NCBI GenBank assembly: GCA_944325345.1
Contig: CALUZV010000019.1
Coordinates: forward strand, 1-64,000
DNA from: an uncultured Parabacteroides sp.
GTDB lineage: Bacteria > Bacteroidota > Bacteroidia > Bacteroidales > Tannerellaceae
Reading direction: 5' to 3'
DNA length: 64,000 bases
The translations under genes were made by a program, and so were the position numbers. Below, in pieces: positions 28,077 through 38,575 of the stretch; position 1 is the stretch's first letter; the number at the start of each line of letters is the position of its first letter. The notes below the pieces were generated by a model. The model was given only the letters and a program-made list of their open reading frames with translations. It had not been told where the DNA came from and searched no databases.

Positions 28077-30911
28077 ATGGATTACAATTTCAGAGAAATT
28101 GAGAAAAAATGGCGCGAATACTGGATCGCCAACGAGGTTTACCGGGTGAAAGAGAATCCGGCACGGCCGAAATATTATGTCTTGGATATGTTTCCCTATC
28201 CTTCGGGCGCGGGATTGCACGTAGGGCATCCGTTGGGCTATATCGCGTCGGATATATATGCCCGCTACAAGCGGCTGAGGGGCTTCAACGTCTTGCATCC
28301 TATGGGTTACGACGCGTATGGGCTCCCGGCCGAGCAGTATGCCATCCAGACGGGGCAGCATCCGGCCATTACGACCGTCAAAAATATCAACCGCTACCGC
28401 GAACAGCTGGATAAAATCGGATTTTGCTTCGATTGGGACCGCGAAGTACGCACTTGCGACCCGAAATATTACCATTGGACCCAGTGGGCTTTCCAAAAAA
28501 TGTTCAACAGCTACTATGACAACGCGCAGGGGCAGGCCCGGCCGGTGGCAGAGCTTGTCGAGCACCTGCAGAAGCACGGGACGGAAGGCTTAGATGCTGC
28601 CTGCTCGGAAGAAATGAGCTTTACTGCCGAGGAATGGAACGCCATGGGCGAAAAACAACAGCAGGAGACATTGATGAACTACCGCATCGCTTATCTGGGA
28701 GAGACGATGGTGAATTGGTGCCCCCAATTAGGTACCGTCTTGGCGAATGACGAGGTGATAGAAGGTGTTTCCGCCCGCGGAGGCTATCCTGTGGTGCAGA
28801 AAAAGATGCGCCAATGGTGCTTGAGGGTCTCTGCCTACGCGCAAAGGCTGCTCGACGGGCTCGAGACGGTAGATTGGACCGATTCGTTGAAGGAAACGCA
28901 GCGCAATTGGATAGGTCGCTCGGAAGGAACGGAGGTTCGTTTCCGCGTCAAGGATAGTGATTTGGAGTTTACCATCTTCACGACACGCGCAGACACGATG
29001 TTTGGTGTAACATTCATGGTTCTCGCGCCCGAGAGCGAGCTTGTCGCCCAGGTAACGACCGAAGCACAGCGCGCAGAGGTAGAAGCCTATCTGGACAGAA
29101 CGAAGAAACGCACCGAGAGGGAGCGTATCGCGGATAGGAAAGTAACCGGCGTGTTCACAGGGGCCTATGCCATCAATCCGTTTACGGGCGACGCGGTGCC
29201 AATCTGGGTTAGCGATTATGTATTGGCAGGCTACGGGACGGGAGCCATCATGGCAGTTCCGGCACACGACAGCCGCGACTATGCATTTGCTAAACATTTC
29301 GGGTTGCCCATCGTTCCGCTCGTCGAAGGGTGCGATGTATCGGAGGAAAGCTTCGATGCGAAGGAAGGAATCGTCTGCAATTCGCCGCGAGAAGGTGTCG
29401 AGCCCTATTGCAGTTTGAATCTGAACGGGCTAAGCATCAAAGAGGCCATCGCAGCCACTAAGAAATATGTGAAAGAGCACAACTTGGGACGCGTGAAGGT
29501 GAATTACCGCCTGCGGGATGCCATCTTCAGCCGTCAGCGGTATTGGGGCGAACCGTTCCCCGTGTATTACAAGGACGGAATGCCTTATATGATCGACGAA
29601 AAGAAGCTCCCGCTCGAATTACCGGAGGTAGCCAAGTTTTTACCCACCGAAAGCGGCGAACCACCCCTTGGCCACGCGACGAAATGGGCCTGGGATGTGG
29701 CAAAAGGCGAGGTAGTCGATAATACATTGATAGATAATACGACCGTATTCCCGCTTGAATTGAACACCATGCCGGGCTTTGCCGGCTCGAGCGCCTATTA
29801 CCTGCGCTATATGGACCCGCACAACGACGAGGCGCTGGTTTCGAAGGAAGCGGATGCGTATTGGCAGAATGTCGATCTGTATGTCGGCGGGACGGAACAT
29901 GCTACGGGGCACTTGATATACTCTCGGTTCTGGAACAAATTCCTCTTCGACTTAGGAATCAGTGTCAAGGAAGAACCGTTTCAGAAGTTGATCAACCAAG
30001 GAATGATTCAGGGAAGGTCGAATTTCGTCTATCGTATCAAGGATACCAATACTTTCGTTTCGTTAAACCTGAAAGAGGGGTACGAGGTAACGCCTTTGCA
30101 TGTCGATGTAAATATAGTTTCGAACGATATATTGGATATTGAAGCCTTCAGAAACTGGCGTCCGGAGTATAAAGATGCTGAATTCATCCTGGAAGATGGG
30201 AAATACGTCTGCGGATGGGCTGTCGAGAAGATGTCAAAGTCGATGTTTAACGTCGTGAACCCGGATGTCATCGTTGAAAAATATGGCGCCGATACCTTGA
30301 GACTCTATGAAATGTTCCTCGGGCCTATCGAGCAGTCGAAGCCGTGGGATACCAACGGAATCGATGGTGTTCATCGCTTCTTGAAGAAGCTTTGGGCGTT
30401 GTTCTATGGCAAAGACGGGTGGCAGGTAACGGATGGCGAACCGACAGCAGAGGAATTGAAGGCCCTCCACAAGCTGATCAAAAAAGTAACGCAGGATATT
30501 GAGAACTTCTCCTACAATACTTCCATCAGTGCCTTCATGATTTGCGTGAACGAACTGACTTCGCTGAAATGCAACAAGCGTGCTATCCTGGAGCAGCTGA
30601 TAATTGTCCTTGCGCCTTTCGCTCCGCACGTCGCCGAAGAGCTGTGGCATACGCTGGGACACGAGACAACGGTCTGCGATGCCCCCTGGCCAACCTACAA
30701 TGAGGACTATTTGAAGGAGAACACCGCTGTTTACGCCATTTCATTCAATGGGAAAGTGCGCTATAACCTCGAATTGCCGGCCGATATGCCCAAGGAAGAG
30801 GTCGAGCAGGCGGCTATCATCCACGAAAACTCAGCGAAATGGATGGCAGGCAAGAGCGTCAAGAAAGTTATCGTCGTGCCGAAGAAGATTGTGAACATTG
30901 TAATCGGTTGA
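28077..30911 (+). CDS. leuS: Leucyl-tRNA synthetase
   Basis: This 944-residue class I enzyme attaches leucine to tRNA-Leu. The HIGH-type motif is HVGH (48-51, in [14 protein letters not shown]); the editing domain contains [17 protein letters not shown] is present as EKMSKSMFN; and a C-terminal anticodon-binding region is complete. I choose the ATG at 28077, which follows a -7 box and matches the usual N-terminus [12 protein letters not shown]. The open frame to 27846 runs through repeat array D and is rejected. A tRNA-Leu(UAG) gene is also in the window (50668-50749). YitT follows after 6 bases. Confidence 0.98.
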   Translation: MDYNFREIEKKWREYWIANEVYRVKENPARPKYYVLDMFPYPSGAGLHVGHPLGYIASDIYARYKRLRGFNVLHPMGYDAYGLPAEQYAIQTGQHPAITTVKNINRYREQLDKIGFCFDWDREVRTCDPKYYHWTQWAFQKMFNSYYDNAQGQARPVAELVEHLQKHGTEGLDAACSEEMSFTAEEWNAMGEKQQQETLMNYRIAYLGETMVNWCPQLGTVLANDEVIEGVSARGGYPVVQKKMRQWCLRVSAYAQRLLDGLETVDWTDSLKETQRNWIGRSEGTEVRFRVKDSDLEFTIFTTRADTMFGVTFMVLAPESELVAQVTTEAQRAEVEAYLDRTKKRTERERIADRKVTGVFTGAYAINPFTGDAVPIWVSDYVLAGYGTGAIMAVPAHDSRDYAFAKHFGLPIVPLVEGCDVSEESFDAKEGIVCNSPREGVEPYCSLNLNGLSIKEAIAATKKYVKEHNLGRVKVNYRLRDAIFSRQRYWGEPFPVYYKDGMPYMIDEKKLPLELPEVAKFLPTESGEPPLGHATKWAWDVAKGEVVDNTLIDNTTVFPLELNTMPGFAGSSAYYLRYMDPHNDEALVSKEADAYWQNVDLYVGGTEHATGHLIYSRFWNKFLFDLGISVKEEPFQKLINQGMIQGRSNFVYRIKDTNTFVSLNLKEGYEVTPLHVDVNIVSNDILDIEAFRNWRPEYKDAEFILEDGKYVCGWAVEKMSKSMFNVVNPDVIVEKYGADTLRLYEMFLGPIEQSKPWDTNGIDGVHRFLKKLWALFYGKDGWQVTDGEPTAEELKALHKLIKKVTQDIENFSYNTSISAFMICVNELTSLKCNKRAILEQLIIVLAPFAPHVAEELWHTLGHETTVCDAPWPTYNEDYLKENTAVYAISFNGKVRYNLELPADMPKEEVEQAAIIHENSAKWMAGKSVKKVIVVPKKIVNIVIG

Positions 30912-30917
30912 TGAGCT

Positions 30918-31796
30918 ATGAATGAGTTCAAACGTCGGCTTGCTCAATACGAGATACGGGATTATTTCTTCATCCTGTGTGGTACGTTGCTCTACGGTTT
31001 CGCTTTCAACGGATTTATCCTTTCCAACGAAATCGTTACCGGTGGGTTGAGCGGTCTTTGCGCCTTGATATTCTTTGCTACGGGGGAGACGATACCGGTC
31101 TCGGTGTCCTACTTCGTTATCAACATCTTTTTGTTGGGTGTAGCACTGAAAGTCTTGGGGCTGCGCTTTTTGATTAAGACGATATTCGGCGTATTCGCCC
31201 TTTCAGGCTCCCTCTCGCTCTTCGAGACAGTCTTGGACGGACCGATAATCGACGGCGAGCCCTTCATGTCGATTATTATCGGTGGTGCGCTTTGTGGTAG
31301 TGGCCTCGGAATGATATTCGCATCCAACGGAAGTACCGGCGGGACGGATATCATCGGGATGATTATCACGAAGTACAAGAACATCTCCATCGGAAGGGCG
31401 ATGTTGATGCTCGATTTCTTCATCATCGGTTCGTCTTACTTCCTTTTCCACGATGTAACGAAGATTGTGTTCGCTTTTGTCGAGATGGTAGTCAGCAATT
31501 ATATGATCGACCAGATTGTAAATGGCAATCGCGAGTCGGTTCAATTCTTCATCATCTCGGAAAAGTATGAGGAGATTGTCGATAGGGTCATTCATGACAT
31601 GGACCGCAGTTGCACGATACTCGATGGGCACGGAGGATACACGAAGAAGCCCGTCAAAGTCCTGCTGGTTCTTGTCCGGAAGTCGGAATCCGTGAATATT
31701 TTCCGCTTTATCAAGAGCATCGACCCGCGAGCTTTTATTTCCCAAACGCCAACCCGAGGTGTTTACGGAGAAGGGTTCGACCCGATAAAGACATAA
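30918..31796 (+). CDS. YitT family membrane protein
   Basis: This 292-residue protein has about five or six membrane helices in the YitT/DUF161 pattern (GFILSNEIVTGGLSGLCAL, GMIFASNGSTGGTDIIGMI) and a C-terminal cytoplasmic DUF2179 domain (about 210-290: CTILDGHGGYTKKPVKVLLVLVRKSE). Function is unknown, possibly a transporter. It lies 6 bases after leuS, so it is co-transcribed, and ends at a strong terminator. Confidence 0.92.
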   Translation: MNEFKRRLAQYEIRDYFFILCGTLLYGFAFNGFILSNEIVTGGLSGLCALIFFATGETIPVSVSYFVINIFLLGVALKVLGLRFLIKTIFGVFALSGSLSLFETVLDGPIIDGEPFMSIIIGGALCGSGLGMIFASNGSTGGTDIIGMIITKYKNISIGRAMLMLDFFIIGSSYFLFHDVTKIVFAFVEMVVSNYMIDQIVNGNRESVQFFIISEKYEEIVDRVIHDMDRSCTILDGHGGYTKKPVKVLLVLVRKSESVNIFRFIKSIDPRAFISQTPTRGVYGEGFDPIKT

Positions 31797-31807
31797 GGTA
31801 TAAAGCA

Positions 31808-31843
31808 AGAGGAATGAAGCTTGGAAACTTCATTCCTCTTTTT
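31808..31843 (+). terminator. Rho-independent terminator after yitT
   Basis: AGAGGAATGAAG (31808-31819) pairs perfectly with CTTCATTCCTCT (31828-31839), followed by T residues. It closes the leuS-yitT unit and also faces the 3' end of the convergent esterase gene. Confidence 0.88.
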
Positions 31844-31864
31844 CGTTTGATACGGTAGGTAGAA

Positions 31865-32836
31865 TTATCGGATGTATTTTTGGATAAATTGGTCTACGAG
31901 GTCTAACATTTTCGGAGACCAGAATTCCCACGACCCGTGATCAGCCCCTTTCAACACGTAATAGACATGCTCTTTCTCCGCTTTCTCTAATGCATCAACC
32001 ATAATTTCACTTTGGCTGAAAGGAAGGACGTGGTCGCAAGTCCCCGTAGCAATCATGATAGGCGGGATGGGTTTCTCCCGGCTGACGTAGGTTACTGGGC
32101 TGGCGGCATCCGCTTCTGGTTTATGAGAATCGATATCTACTTTCCCTAAAAGCATCCCTTCCGGCGAATCGCTTTTGCCGGTGCTGGTGGAATTAGGGTC
32201 GATATGGATGTTTTTAATATCAGTTACCGGATAATAGGCGATGCAAGCATTGACGGAGATGGGATATTCGCCATAGACATCGGTATCAAAAGCTGGTTGG
32301 TCTGCCGTTAAGACACTCATCAATGACATGTGTCCACCCGAAGAGTCTCCCCAGACGAACAGATTATTCACATCCACGCCATAGCGTTCCGCTTCTTTGC
32401 GCATGAATCGGATAGCCGTTTTTACATCCTGCAGGGGCGCTGGGAAAGGCGCTACTTCCGAATGCGTATATTCTACCAAGGCAATGACATACCCTCGCTC
32501 AGCAAATTTAGCGAAGGTCGGCAAGTTGAAATAGACATTTTGTTTGAACCATGCCGAGCCGGGAATGAACACGATGCACGGCAACTTTTTCATCTCTCCG
32601 GGTTTCCCCTCGGGACGTAAAATCTGTAGCTTGAGGTCGAGCCCGTGGCGGCTGACATAGTTCACATCGTGGAAATACATGATTCGCGGAGTGGTCTTTT
32701 CGAGTGTCAGCACTTGGGCTGTTGCCATCTTGGTCTCGCTTTCCTTCCAGTTAGGATTCTCGTATTCTGATTGAGCCTGAACGGGGAGAGACATTGCGCC
32801 ACAAAGCGCCAACGATAAGAGGATTGATTTCTTCAT
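31865..32836 (-). CDS. Secreted alpha/beta-hydrolase esterase
   Basis: This 323-residue protein has a signal peptide (ending VQAQ, about 22) and an alpha/beta-hydrolase core: CIVFIPGSAWF forms the oxyanion region, GDSSGG carries the nucleophile Ser, and ATGTCDHVLPF and GADHGSWEFW supply the Asp and His. The GDSSGG elbow and order fit the BD-FAE/HSL-like esterases that de-acylate polysaccharides. It lies 24 bases downstream of the CE1-like esterase gene on the same strand, so the two probably act together on an esterified glycan. Confidence 0.87.
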   Translation of the reverse strand: MKKSILLSLALCGAMSLPVQAQSEYENPNWKESETKMATAQVLTLEKTTPRIMYFHDVNYVSRHGLDLKLQILRPEGKPGEMKKLPCIVFIPGSAWFKQNVYFNLPTFAKFAERGYVIALVEYTHSEVAPFPAPLQDVKTAIRFMRKEAERYGVDVNNLFVWGDSSGGHMSLMSVLTADQPAFDTDVYGEYPISVNACIAYYPVTDIKNIHIDPNSTSTGKSDSPEGMLLGKVDIDSHKPEADAASPVTYVSREKPIPPIMIATGTCDHVLPFSQSEIMVDALEKAEKEHVYYVLKGADHGSWEFWSPKMLDLVDQFIQKYIR

Positions 32837-32860
32837 ATTGCGTTCTATTTTATAGGATGA

Positions 32861-33964
32861 TTATTTGAAAAGCCGGGAAGCTAAATTATAGAGGTCGTGC
32901 CGCCAGACATACCAGCTATGTCCTCCGGGCATTTCGCTATATTCGTAACGGATGCCTGCTGCGTCGAATAGCTTCAGCATTTCGTGGCAGTTCTTATAGG
33001 CGATATCTTCCGGTCCGCCTTGTGTGAAGGCCAGAATCTTAACCGTTTTGTTCAGTTCGTCGGCTATCTTTTTCAGGTATGCACCTCGTTCTTGGTAGTA
33101 TGCTTTGTTGTCGGCAAACCATCCGGAACTAAGCACCCACAGATATCCGAACTCGCGGAAATTATTCAATCCAGCTTCCAGCGTTTCCAAACCGCCCATG
33201 GAAAGTCCTGCCAAGGCGCGATGGTCTTTGTCTGCCAGCACCCGATAGTTGCTTTCTATATAAGGGATAATGTCGTTCATCAAGTCTTGGGCAAAGAGTG
33301 GAACTTCTCCTTCCAGCGAAGACGTATGTATTGTCCCGTTTGGCATGACAACAATCATCGGCTCTATTTTCCCCTCTGCCAAAAGATTGTCCAAGATAAA
33401 TCCGGCGCTTCCGATGGTTGGCCAGGCGTTATCGGTATCGCCTCCACCGTGAATCAGGTAAAGAACGGGCAATTTCTCTGTGCCTTTCTCGTAGCCGGCC
33501 GGTGTCCAGACGTGCATACGCCGTGTGGTTTTCAGAGTTTGGGAATAATAGTACCGTTGCGCCACGGCTCCATGAGGAACGTTTTTTACGGCAAAGAAAT
33601 CATCCCCAGCGGATTTTTGCATAATCGCCCGTGTCTCGGAAGCGGTAGGTGCTACCGGGTCGTAAACATTTACTCCGTCCACGGTGAAACTATACCGATA
33701 TAGTCCGTCCTTTATGTCGGGCACGATGGCGGTCCATACGCCCGATTCTGCCCGTGTAGCTTTCTGTGGGGGAAAGTCGCCCGAAACTCGGACATCTTGG
33801 GCATGGGGTGCATAAATGCTAAGTGCTACTCGTCCGTCGTTTAATATTCTTACCGATTGCAGTGTGTCGTTTGGGGTCGGTTCCCGATGCCATTGGGCGG
33901 CGAGAGGCAGGATGCCTCCGATGATTCCAGAAAGAATCAGCTTGCATATTCTTCGATTTTTCAT
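32861..33964 (-). CDS. Secreted CE1-like esterase with N-terminal E-set domain
   Basis: This 367-residue exported protein has a signal peptide, a CBM48/E-set-like beta domain (about 35-120: VALSIYAPHAQDVRVSGDFPP, DGLYRYSFTVDGV), then an esterase D/CE1 domain: LPVLYLIHGGGDTDNAW, ALAGLSMGGLETL with nucleophile Ser, and GGHSWYVWRHDLY with His. This architecture is typical of feruloyl or acetyl xylan esterases of Bacteroidetes. It pairs with the esterase immediately downstream. Confidence 0.88.
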   Translation of the reverse strand: MKNRRICKLILSGIIGGILPLAAQWHREPTPNDTLQSVRILNDGRVALSIYAPHAQDVRVSGDFPPQKATRAESGVWTAIVPDIKDGLYRYSFTVDGVNVYDPVAPTASETRAIMQKSAGDDFFAVKNVPHGAVAQRYYYSQTLKTTRRMHVWTPAGYEKGTEKLPVLYLIHGGGDTDNAWPTIGSAGFILDNLLAEGKIEPMIVVMPNGTIHTSSLEGEVPLFAQDLMNDIIPYIESNYRVLADKDHRALAGLSMGGLETLEAGLNNFREFGYLWVLSSGWFADNKAYYQERGAYLKKIADELNKTVKILAFTQGGPEDIAYKNCHEMLKLFDAAGIRYEYSEMPGGHSWYVWRHDLYNLASRLFK

Positions 33965-34008
33965 GATAGATGAATTTATGGATTACGATTGCAAATTTAC
34001 GCAAAATT

Positions 34009-34096
34009 CTCGTCGGGGACACACGACTACCTCGTTGGGGACAAACGAGACCCTCGTTGGGGACACACGAGGGTGTCGTCGGGGACACACGAGAAA
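34009..34096. repeat. Tandem array E: four 22-bp units
   Basis: Units of the type CTCGTTGGGGACACACGAG plus three bases start at 34009, 34031, 34053 and 34075, exactly 22 bp apart. Each unit has CTCGT/ACGAG complementary ends. The array ends 5 bases from the stop codon of the phosphoethanolamine transferase gene (minus strand) and lies upstream of the CE1-like esterase. Confidence 0.92.
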
Positions 34097-34101
34097 TCGG
34101 C

Positions 34102-35607
34102 CTATTTGAGGAGACTCAGCGATTCGTTCCGATAAGGCGTCTCAATGGAGCCTGCGTCGAGCATCGTGTGGAACAGATGGTCGGTACGGTAGGGAGTCCG
34201 GCTATTGCGTTTGGCATTCGGGTAAACATCGGGGTGCGCCTTTTGATAGGCTGGGGACATATAGATGAAACAGGCTGCGCGGTGTGCTTCGGGAGTCTCG
34301 GCAGCGTGGAGGTAAACGCCGTTCTCGCCTAAGGCTTCGCCGTGGTCGGATTGGTAGATGAGAATAGCGTTCCGAGGTTTGAGCCGTTGGATAAGCAGGC
34401 TGAGGAAATAATCGGTATAGACGATGGTGTTGTCGTAGGAGTTCCGTATCTCTTCATCCGTACATGAAGAGATGACGCGACTTTGGACGATGGGTTGGAA
34501 AGGTGCGAACTCCGGTGTGAAATGGGAGTTGTACCACCAATGCGAACCGATGGTATGCAGGATGATGAGCTTGCGAGCGCCGGGAGCAGCCAGTGCTTGG
34601 TCGAAGAGCGGGAGCAAATCCGCATCGAGCCACTTGTCGTAGGTATAGGCGGATTTCTCGATATTGACGCTCTTCAGGGTATCACATTCGTGCATGAAAG
34701 AGACAAACGTGCTCGACGCTTCTTGGTTTGCCAGCCACCATGAGGTATAGCCGCAACTATTATATATATGTATAAAAGATTTCTCGCGGTAGGCACGCTC
34801 ATAGTCCGAGCTATCTGCCCGGGTCAGAAGATGGGGGATACTCCGCATTGTATAGGTCTGCTCGGTATAGATGGACGGAAAGGAAATCACGTCTTCTTTC
34901 GCCAATCGGGGTGTCGTATTACGTTCATAGCCATTGATACTTAGATGATCGGGACGCAGAGATTCGCCGATGACCAGGACGACCAAGGCGGAATCCGTCC
35001 GGCAGACAGCCCCTTGACTCAGGTCTGCCCGTTCTTGGGTCAAGGCTTCTTTCTCTTCAAAATATTTCTCGGCTGTATAATAAATATTGAAAGGAATCCG
35101 TTCTGATATGGGACGTTCAAATGCATCGACCTGCAACATACCGCAGAGCAAGGCGCATCCGGCCAAGAACGCTATCGCCGCGCGGAGTGCTTCTATCCGT
35201 TTCCAACGATAACGGGCGAAGAGGATGGCAATTATTGTCGATGCAAGGACGACTAAGATAAGGACGGGAGTAACCATATCGGCCGACGTCCGCAGGTCGT
35301 TATCGAAGGTAACATCGAGCAACATAGGGGTCAGCACGGCGTTCATCGTCAGCCGGAAATAAGCCAAGACGGAGCTGAGGAGGACAAGTGGCGGGAAGAT
35401 CAGCGCGTAAAGCAACCGGTGCGAAGCCAGCGCAAGCATCAGGAAACTAAGCGCCACGAAGAGTACCGCCCATTGCATCCCGACGATGACGATGTCGCGG
35501 AGCGTGTGGAAGGGCATCATCAGAAAGTCTGCCGAGGTGAAGGCAAGGGCGACATAGAAGGCCGAGGCCAACGAAAACAATAGATAACGGATGTTTCTCC
35601 TGTCCAT
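34102..35607 (-). CDS. Phosphoethanolamine transferase (EptA-like, sulfatase fold)
   Basis: This 501-residue inner-membrane enzyme has about five N-terminal helices (residues 5-180) and a periplasmic alkaline-phosphatase/sulfatase-fold domain: [24 protein letters not shown], the nucleophile-region Thr in [40 protein letters not shown] and [19 protein letters not shown]. It should transfer phosphoethanolamine to lipid A or another envelope glycan, altering surface charge and polymyxin sensitivity. Length is slightly short but complete. It is divergent from rdgB. Confidence 0.9.
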   Translation of the reverse strand: MDRRNIRYLLFSLASAFYVALAFTSADFLMMPFHTLRDIVIVGMQWAVLFVALSFLMLALASHRLLYALIFPPLVLLSSVLAYFRLTMNAVLTPMLLDVTFDNDLRTSADMVTPVLILVVLASTIIAILFARYRWKRIEALRAAIAFLAGCALLCGMLQVDAFERPISERIPFNIYYTAEKYFEEKEALTQERADLSQGAVCRTDSALVVLVIGESLRPDHLSINGYERNTTPRLAKEDVISFPSIYTEQTYTMRSIPHLLTRADSSDYERAYREKSFIHIYNSCGYTSWWLANQEASSTFVSFMHECDTLKSVNIEKSAYTYDKWLDADLLPLFDQALAAPGARKLIILHTIGSHWWYNSHFTPEFAPFQPIVQSRVISSCTDEEIRNSYDNTIVYTDYFLSLLIQRLKPRNAILIYQSDHGEALGENGVYLHAAETPEAHRAACFIYMSPAYQKAHPDVYPNAKRNSRTPYRTDHLFHTMLDAGSIETPYRNESLSLLK

Positions 35608-35615
35608 AAAATCTG

Positions 35616-35623
35616 TACTTTTG
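35616..35623 (+). promoter_or_regulatory. Probable -7 box for rdgB-porZ
   Basis: TACTTTTG matches TAnnTTTG. GTTT at 35593-35596 is near the expected -33 position with one mismatch. It lies 36 bases before the start at 35659. Confidence 0.5.
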
Positions 35624-35658
35624 CAGTGAATATAAACTCTAAAATAGGAAACGAAGGA

Positions 35659-36237
35659 ATGAAGACTTTAGTATTTGCCACGAATAATTTGCATAAGTTG
35701 GAGGAAGTGCGCGACATCCTCGGCGGTAGTTTTCGTATCGCCAGCTTGAAAGAGATAGGATGCATCGACGATATACCCGAAACGGCTGACACGTTGGAGG
35801 GAAATGCCTTACAGAAAGCTCGCTATGTGAAGGATAAATTCGGTTATGACTGCTTTGCTGACGATACGGGACTGGAGGTAGAAGCCCTTGGAGGCGCTCC
35901 CGGAGTCTTTTCTGCGCGATACGCTGGGCTGGGACACGACTCGGAAGCCAATATGCGAAAGCTCTTAAAGGAACTGGAGGGGAAGACGAATCGGCAGGCG
36001 CAGTTCCGGACGGTCGTAGCTTTGCTCCTTGAAGGACGGGAATATACCTTCGAGGGGATAGTCTGCGGTACCATCTTGACGGAGCGTCGCGGGACGGCGG
36101 GCTTCGGTTACGACCCCGTCTTTGTCCCTGAAGGATATGCCGAAACCTTTGCCGAGATGGGCAGCGAAGAGAAGAACCGGATAAGCCACCGGGCAAGGGC
36201 GGTGCAGAAACTGGCGGATTTCTTACATAAAAGATGA
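35659..36237 (+). CDS. rdgB: Non-canonical purine NTP pyrophosphatase
   Basis: This 192-residue Ham1/RdgB enzyme hydrolyses dITP, ITP and XTP to monophosphates and keeps damaged purines out of DNA. Motifs: [11 protein letters not shown] at the N-terminus, [25 protein letters not shown] (metal and substrate), [13 protein letters not shown] and the terminal [11 protein letters not shown] use [10 protein letters not shown] at 35659; the frame opens at 35626 but that would start beside the -7 box. Its stop overlaps an ATG of the following porZ-like gene, so the two are likely coupled. Confidence 0.96.
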   Translation: MKTLVFATNNLHKLEEVRDILGGSFRIASLKEIGCIDDIPETADTLEGNALQKARYVKDKFGYDCFADDTGLEVEALGGAPGVFSARYAGLGHDSEANMRKLLKELEGKTNRQAQFRTVVALLLEGREYTFEGIVCGTILTERRGTAGFGYDPVFVPEGYAETFAEMGSEEKNRISHRARAVQKLADFLHKR

Positions 36238-36245
36238 TGTTTGCG

Positions 36246-38516
36246 ATGCGTAAAACCTATATTTATATCCTGTTACTCGTAGTTTTCTTCCAGACTACCC
36301 TATATGCCCAGGATTGGAAGTGGAAGAGTTACTTGGCTTACTACAATACGACGCTGGTGGCCGAGGCCAACAACAATGTCTTTGCCGTGGCCGATGGCTC
36401 GCTCTATTCCTATAATAAGGAAGACCAAAGTGTGCAGACTTATTCGAAGTTGAATGGGTTGAGCGATGTCTCAATCACCCAGTTGGGTTATAATGCAGAC
36501 GTGAATACCCTGCTTATCGTCTATGATAACGGGAACATCGACTTATGGGGAGAGGACGGAATCTACAATCTACCGTTCCTGAAAAATAGTACGGTGGTGC
36601 AGGATAAGACCGTAAACGCGATTACATTCGATGGGGAATATGCTTATCTCGCCTCGCAATTTGGCATCATGGTCGTGAATATGCAGAAGAAAGAAGTGGC
36701 TGATACCTATCGCATCGGGAATGTTTCGAGCTGTTGTGTCTTGAATAATTACCTCTATGCTGCCACGGAGCAAGGCATACGGCGGGGTTCTCTGAACGAT
36801 AATCTGCTGGATGCGGCGAATTGGACAGACTATTCCGCAGAGGTGGTACAGGATATTGTAGCTTTCCAGAATACGCTTTGCTATGTTATTTCGGGGGATG
36901 GCGTTTATTATCAAGCGGAAGGAAGTAGCCGGAAGTGGATAAATGATGCTGGCATCAAGGGTATGAAGGTAGAGAGTGGCAAACTTTTAGCCTATACGAA
37001 TGGGAAGGTTTACATCGCTTCCTCCCTTAATACACCCGACCAAATCACGGGATTGAGTACCATCCAGGATGTCTCTACCTTGAAAGACAATGCTTATTGG
37101 ATAGCTAATGCCGCAGGGGGCATCCTTGGAATCCAGAAGAACGGTTCGGCTTATACCCGGATATTGGAAAAGACTACTATCGACGGACCGAAACGCAATA
37201 TGCCTTATTTCATGGATTTTGTTGAGGGACAATTATTAGTAACCGGGGGCGGCCGATGGATGGACCGCGAGAATAATCCGGCTACCTTCATGCGATACAA
37301 AGATGGGGTGTGGGCGAACTTGGATGATTCGTCGCTGGCTTCGAAGGCGGGAATAGATTTCTGCCGTGATTTTCTGTGTGTAGCAGTTGATCCTGTAGAT
37401 ACAAGCCATTATTTTATTGCATCTTATGGTGAGGGATTATTTGAGTTTCGTGGAATGGAGTTCCAAACGATGTATAATAACGATAATAGTCCTTTGCAAT
37501 ACGTAGTGCCCGATGATGGCAAACCCCAGCCTTATCCTCGCCATTATGTCCGCGTGAGCGGGTTGGATTTTGATGCTGCTGGTAATCTTTGGACGGTTAG
37601 TGCTGGTGTAAACGAAGTAATTCAGGTTTTGCAATCCGATGGGAATTGGGTTACTTTACGTGATTTACCAATAAGTAATAGTCCTACTACGGGTAGTCTT
37701 CTTTTCTTAAGCAATGGATTATTGGTCGCAAATATTCCGCGAGCAAGTAATGCCGGTATTTTTGTTATGAATAATAACGGGACATTGGATGCGTCTGATG
37801 ACACTTATAATCTCTATTCCACCTTAGTAAGCACCCAAGGCGAAGCCCTTTCTGCCAGTGAGTTCTATTGTATAGCTGAGGATAAGATGGGGAGTTTGTG
37901 GGTCGGGACGAATATCGGACCGGTAATCGGATATAATACCTCGGATGGTTATCGCTTCAATCGCATCGTCCTCTTTGACGAATCAGACTACCTTTTGAAT
38001 GGCGAGCGGGTGAATTGCATTGCCGTGGACGGAGGTAATCGGAAATGGATTGGGACACAAAACTCCGGCGTCTTCTTGGTTAGTGAGGACGGAACGGAAG
38101 TTTTGGAGAACTTCACGACAGAAAATTCGCCCTTGTTCTCGGATTGCATTCAAAGCATCGCCATCCATCCCCAGACCGGAGAAGTCTTTATCGGTACGGA
38201 CAAAGGCATTATTTCCTATCAGGGAGATGCTACCGAAGGCAGCGAAGATTATTCTTCTGTTCATGCCTATCCGAATCCTGTCCGTCCGGACTTCGATGAT
38301 AAAGTCATCATTACCGGTCTGATGGACCAGTCGGAAGTAAAGATTACCGACCTTGCCGGTAATTTGATCTATCGCTCAACGTGTATCGGTGGACAACTTA
38401 CTTGGGATTGCCGAAATGCTCAAGGTAGGCGTGTCGCAACAGGAGTTTACCTTGTCCTTGCCGCTACGCCGGATGCGAAAGAAAGTGTTGTAACAAAGAT
38501 TATGGTTGTGAAGTAG
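36246..38516 (+). CDS. porZ: PorZ-like type IX secretion system protein
   Basis: This exported protein of about 756 residues has a signal peptide (MRKTYIYILLLVVFF to YAQ), two-component-regulator-type propeller blades over most of its length (e.g. GSLWVGTNIGPVIGYNTSDG, RKWIGTQNSGVFLVSEDG), and a C-terminal sorting-like domain (SVHAYPNPVRPDFDDKVII, VKITDLAGNLIYRS, GRRVATGVYLVLA, ending TKIMVVK). Size and order match PorZ of Porphyromonas gingivalis, a surface partner of PorU in T9SS cargo processing and A-LPS attachment. The start could also be 36234 or 36237, overlapping the rdgB stop. It implies that a T9SS exists in this genome. Confidence 0.82.
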   Translation: MRKTYIYILLLVVFFQTTLYAQDWKWKSYLAYYNTTLVAEANNNVFAVADGSLYSYNKEDQSVQTYSKLNGLSDVSITQLGYNADVNTLLIVYDNGNIDLWGEDGIYNLPFLKNSTVVQDKTVNAITFDGEYAYLASQFGIMVVNMQKKEVADTYRIGNVSSCCVLNNYLYAATEQGIRRGSLNDNLLDAANWTDYSAEVVQDIVAFQNTLCYVISGDGVYYQAEGSSRKWINDAGIKGMKVESGKLLAYTNGKVYIASSLNTPDQITGLSTIQDVSTLKDNAYWIANAAGGILGIQKNGSAYTRILEKTTIDGPKRNMPYFMDFVEGQLLVTGGGRWMDRENNPATFMRYKDGVWANLDDSSLASKAGIDFCRDFLCVAVDPVDTSHYFIASYGEGLFEFRGMEFQTMYNNDNSPLQYVVPDDGKPQPYPRHYVRVSGLDFDAAGNLWTVSAGVNEVIQVLQSDGNWVTLRDLPISNSPTTGSLLFLSNGLLVANIPRASNAGIFVMNNNGTLDASDDTYNLYSTLVSTQGEALSASEFYCIAEDKMGSLWVGTNIGPVIGYNTSDGYRFNRIVLFDESDYLLNGERVNCIAVDGGNRKWIGTQNSGVFLVSEDGTEVLENFTTENSPLFSDCIQSIAIHPQTGEVFIGTDKGIISYQGDATEGSEDYSSVHAYPNPVRPDFDDKVIITGLMDQSEVKITDLAGNLIYRSTCIGGQLTWDCRNAQGRRVATGVYLVLAATPDAKESVVTKIMVVK

Positions 38517-38537
38517 CTTGCGAATGCGCCAAATGTT

Positions 38538-38545
38538 TACCTTTG
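38538..38545 (+). promoter_or_regulatory. Probable -7 box for the GT117 gene
   Basis: TACCTTTG matches TAnnTTTG. An in-frame ATG at 38543 lies inside this box, which is the main reason for choosing the later start at 38576. Confidence 0.5.
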
Positions 38546-38575
38546 CACCTCGTATTCATAAATTATATCATTCGA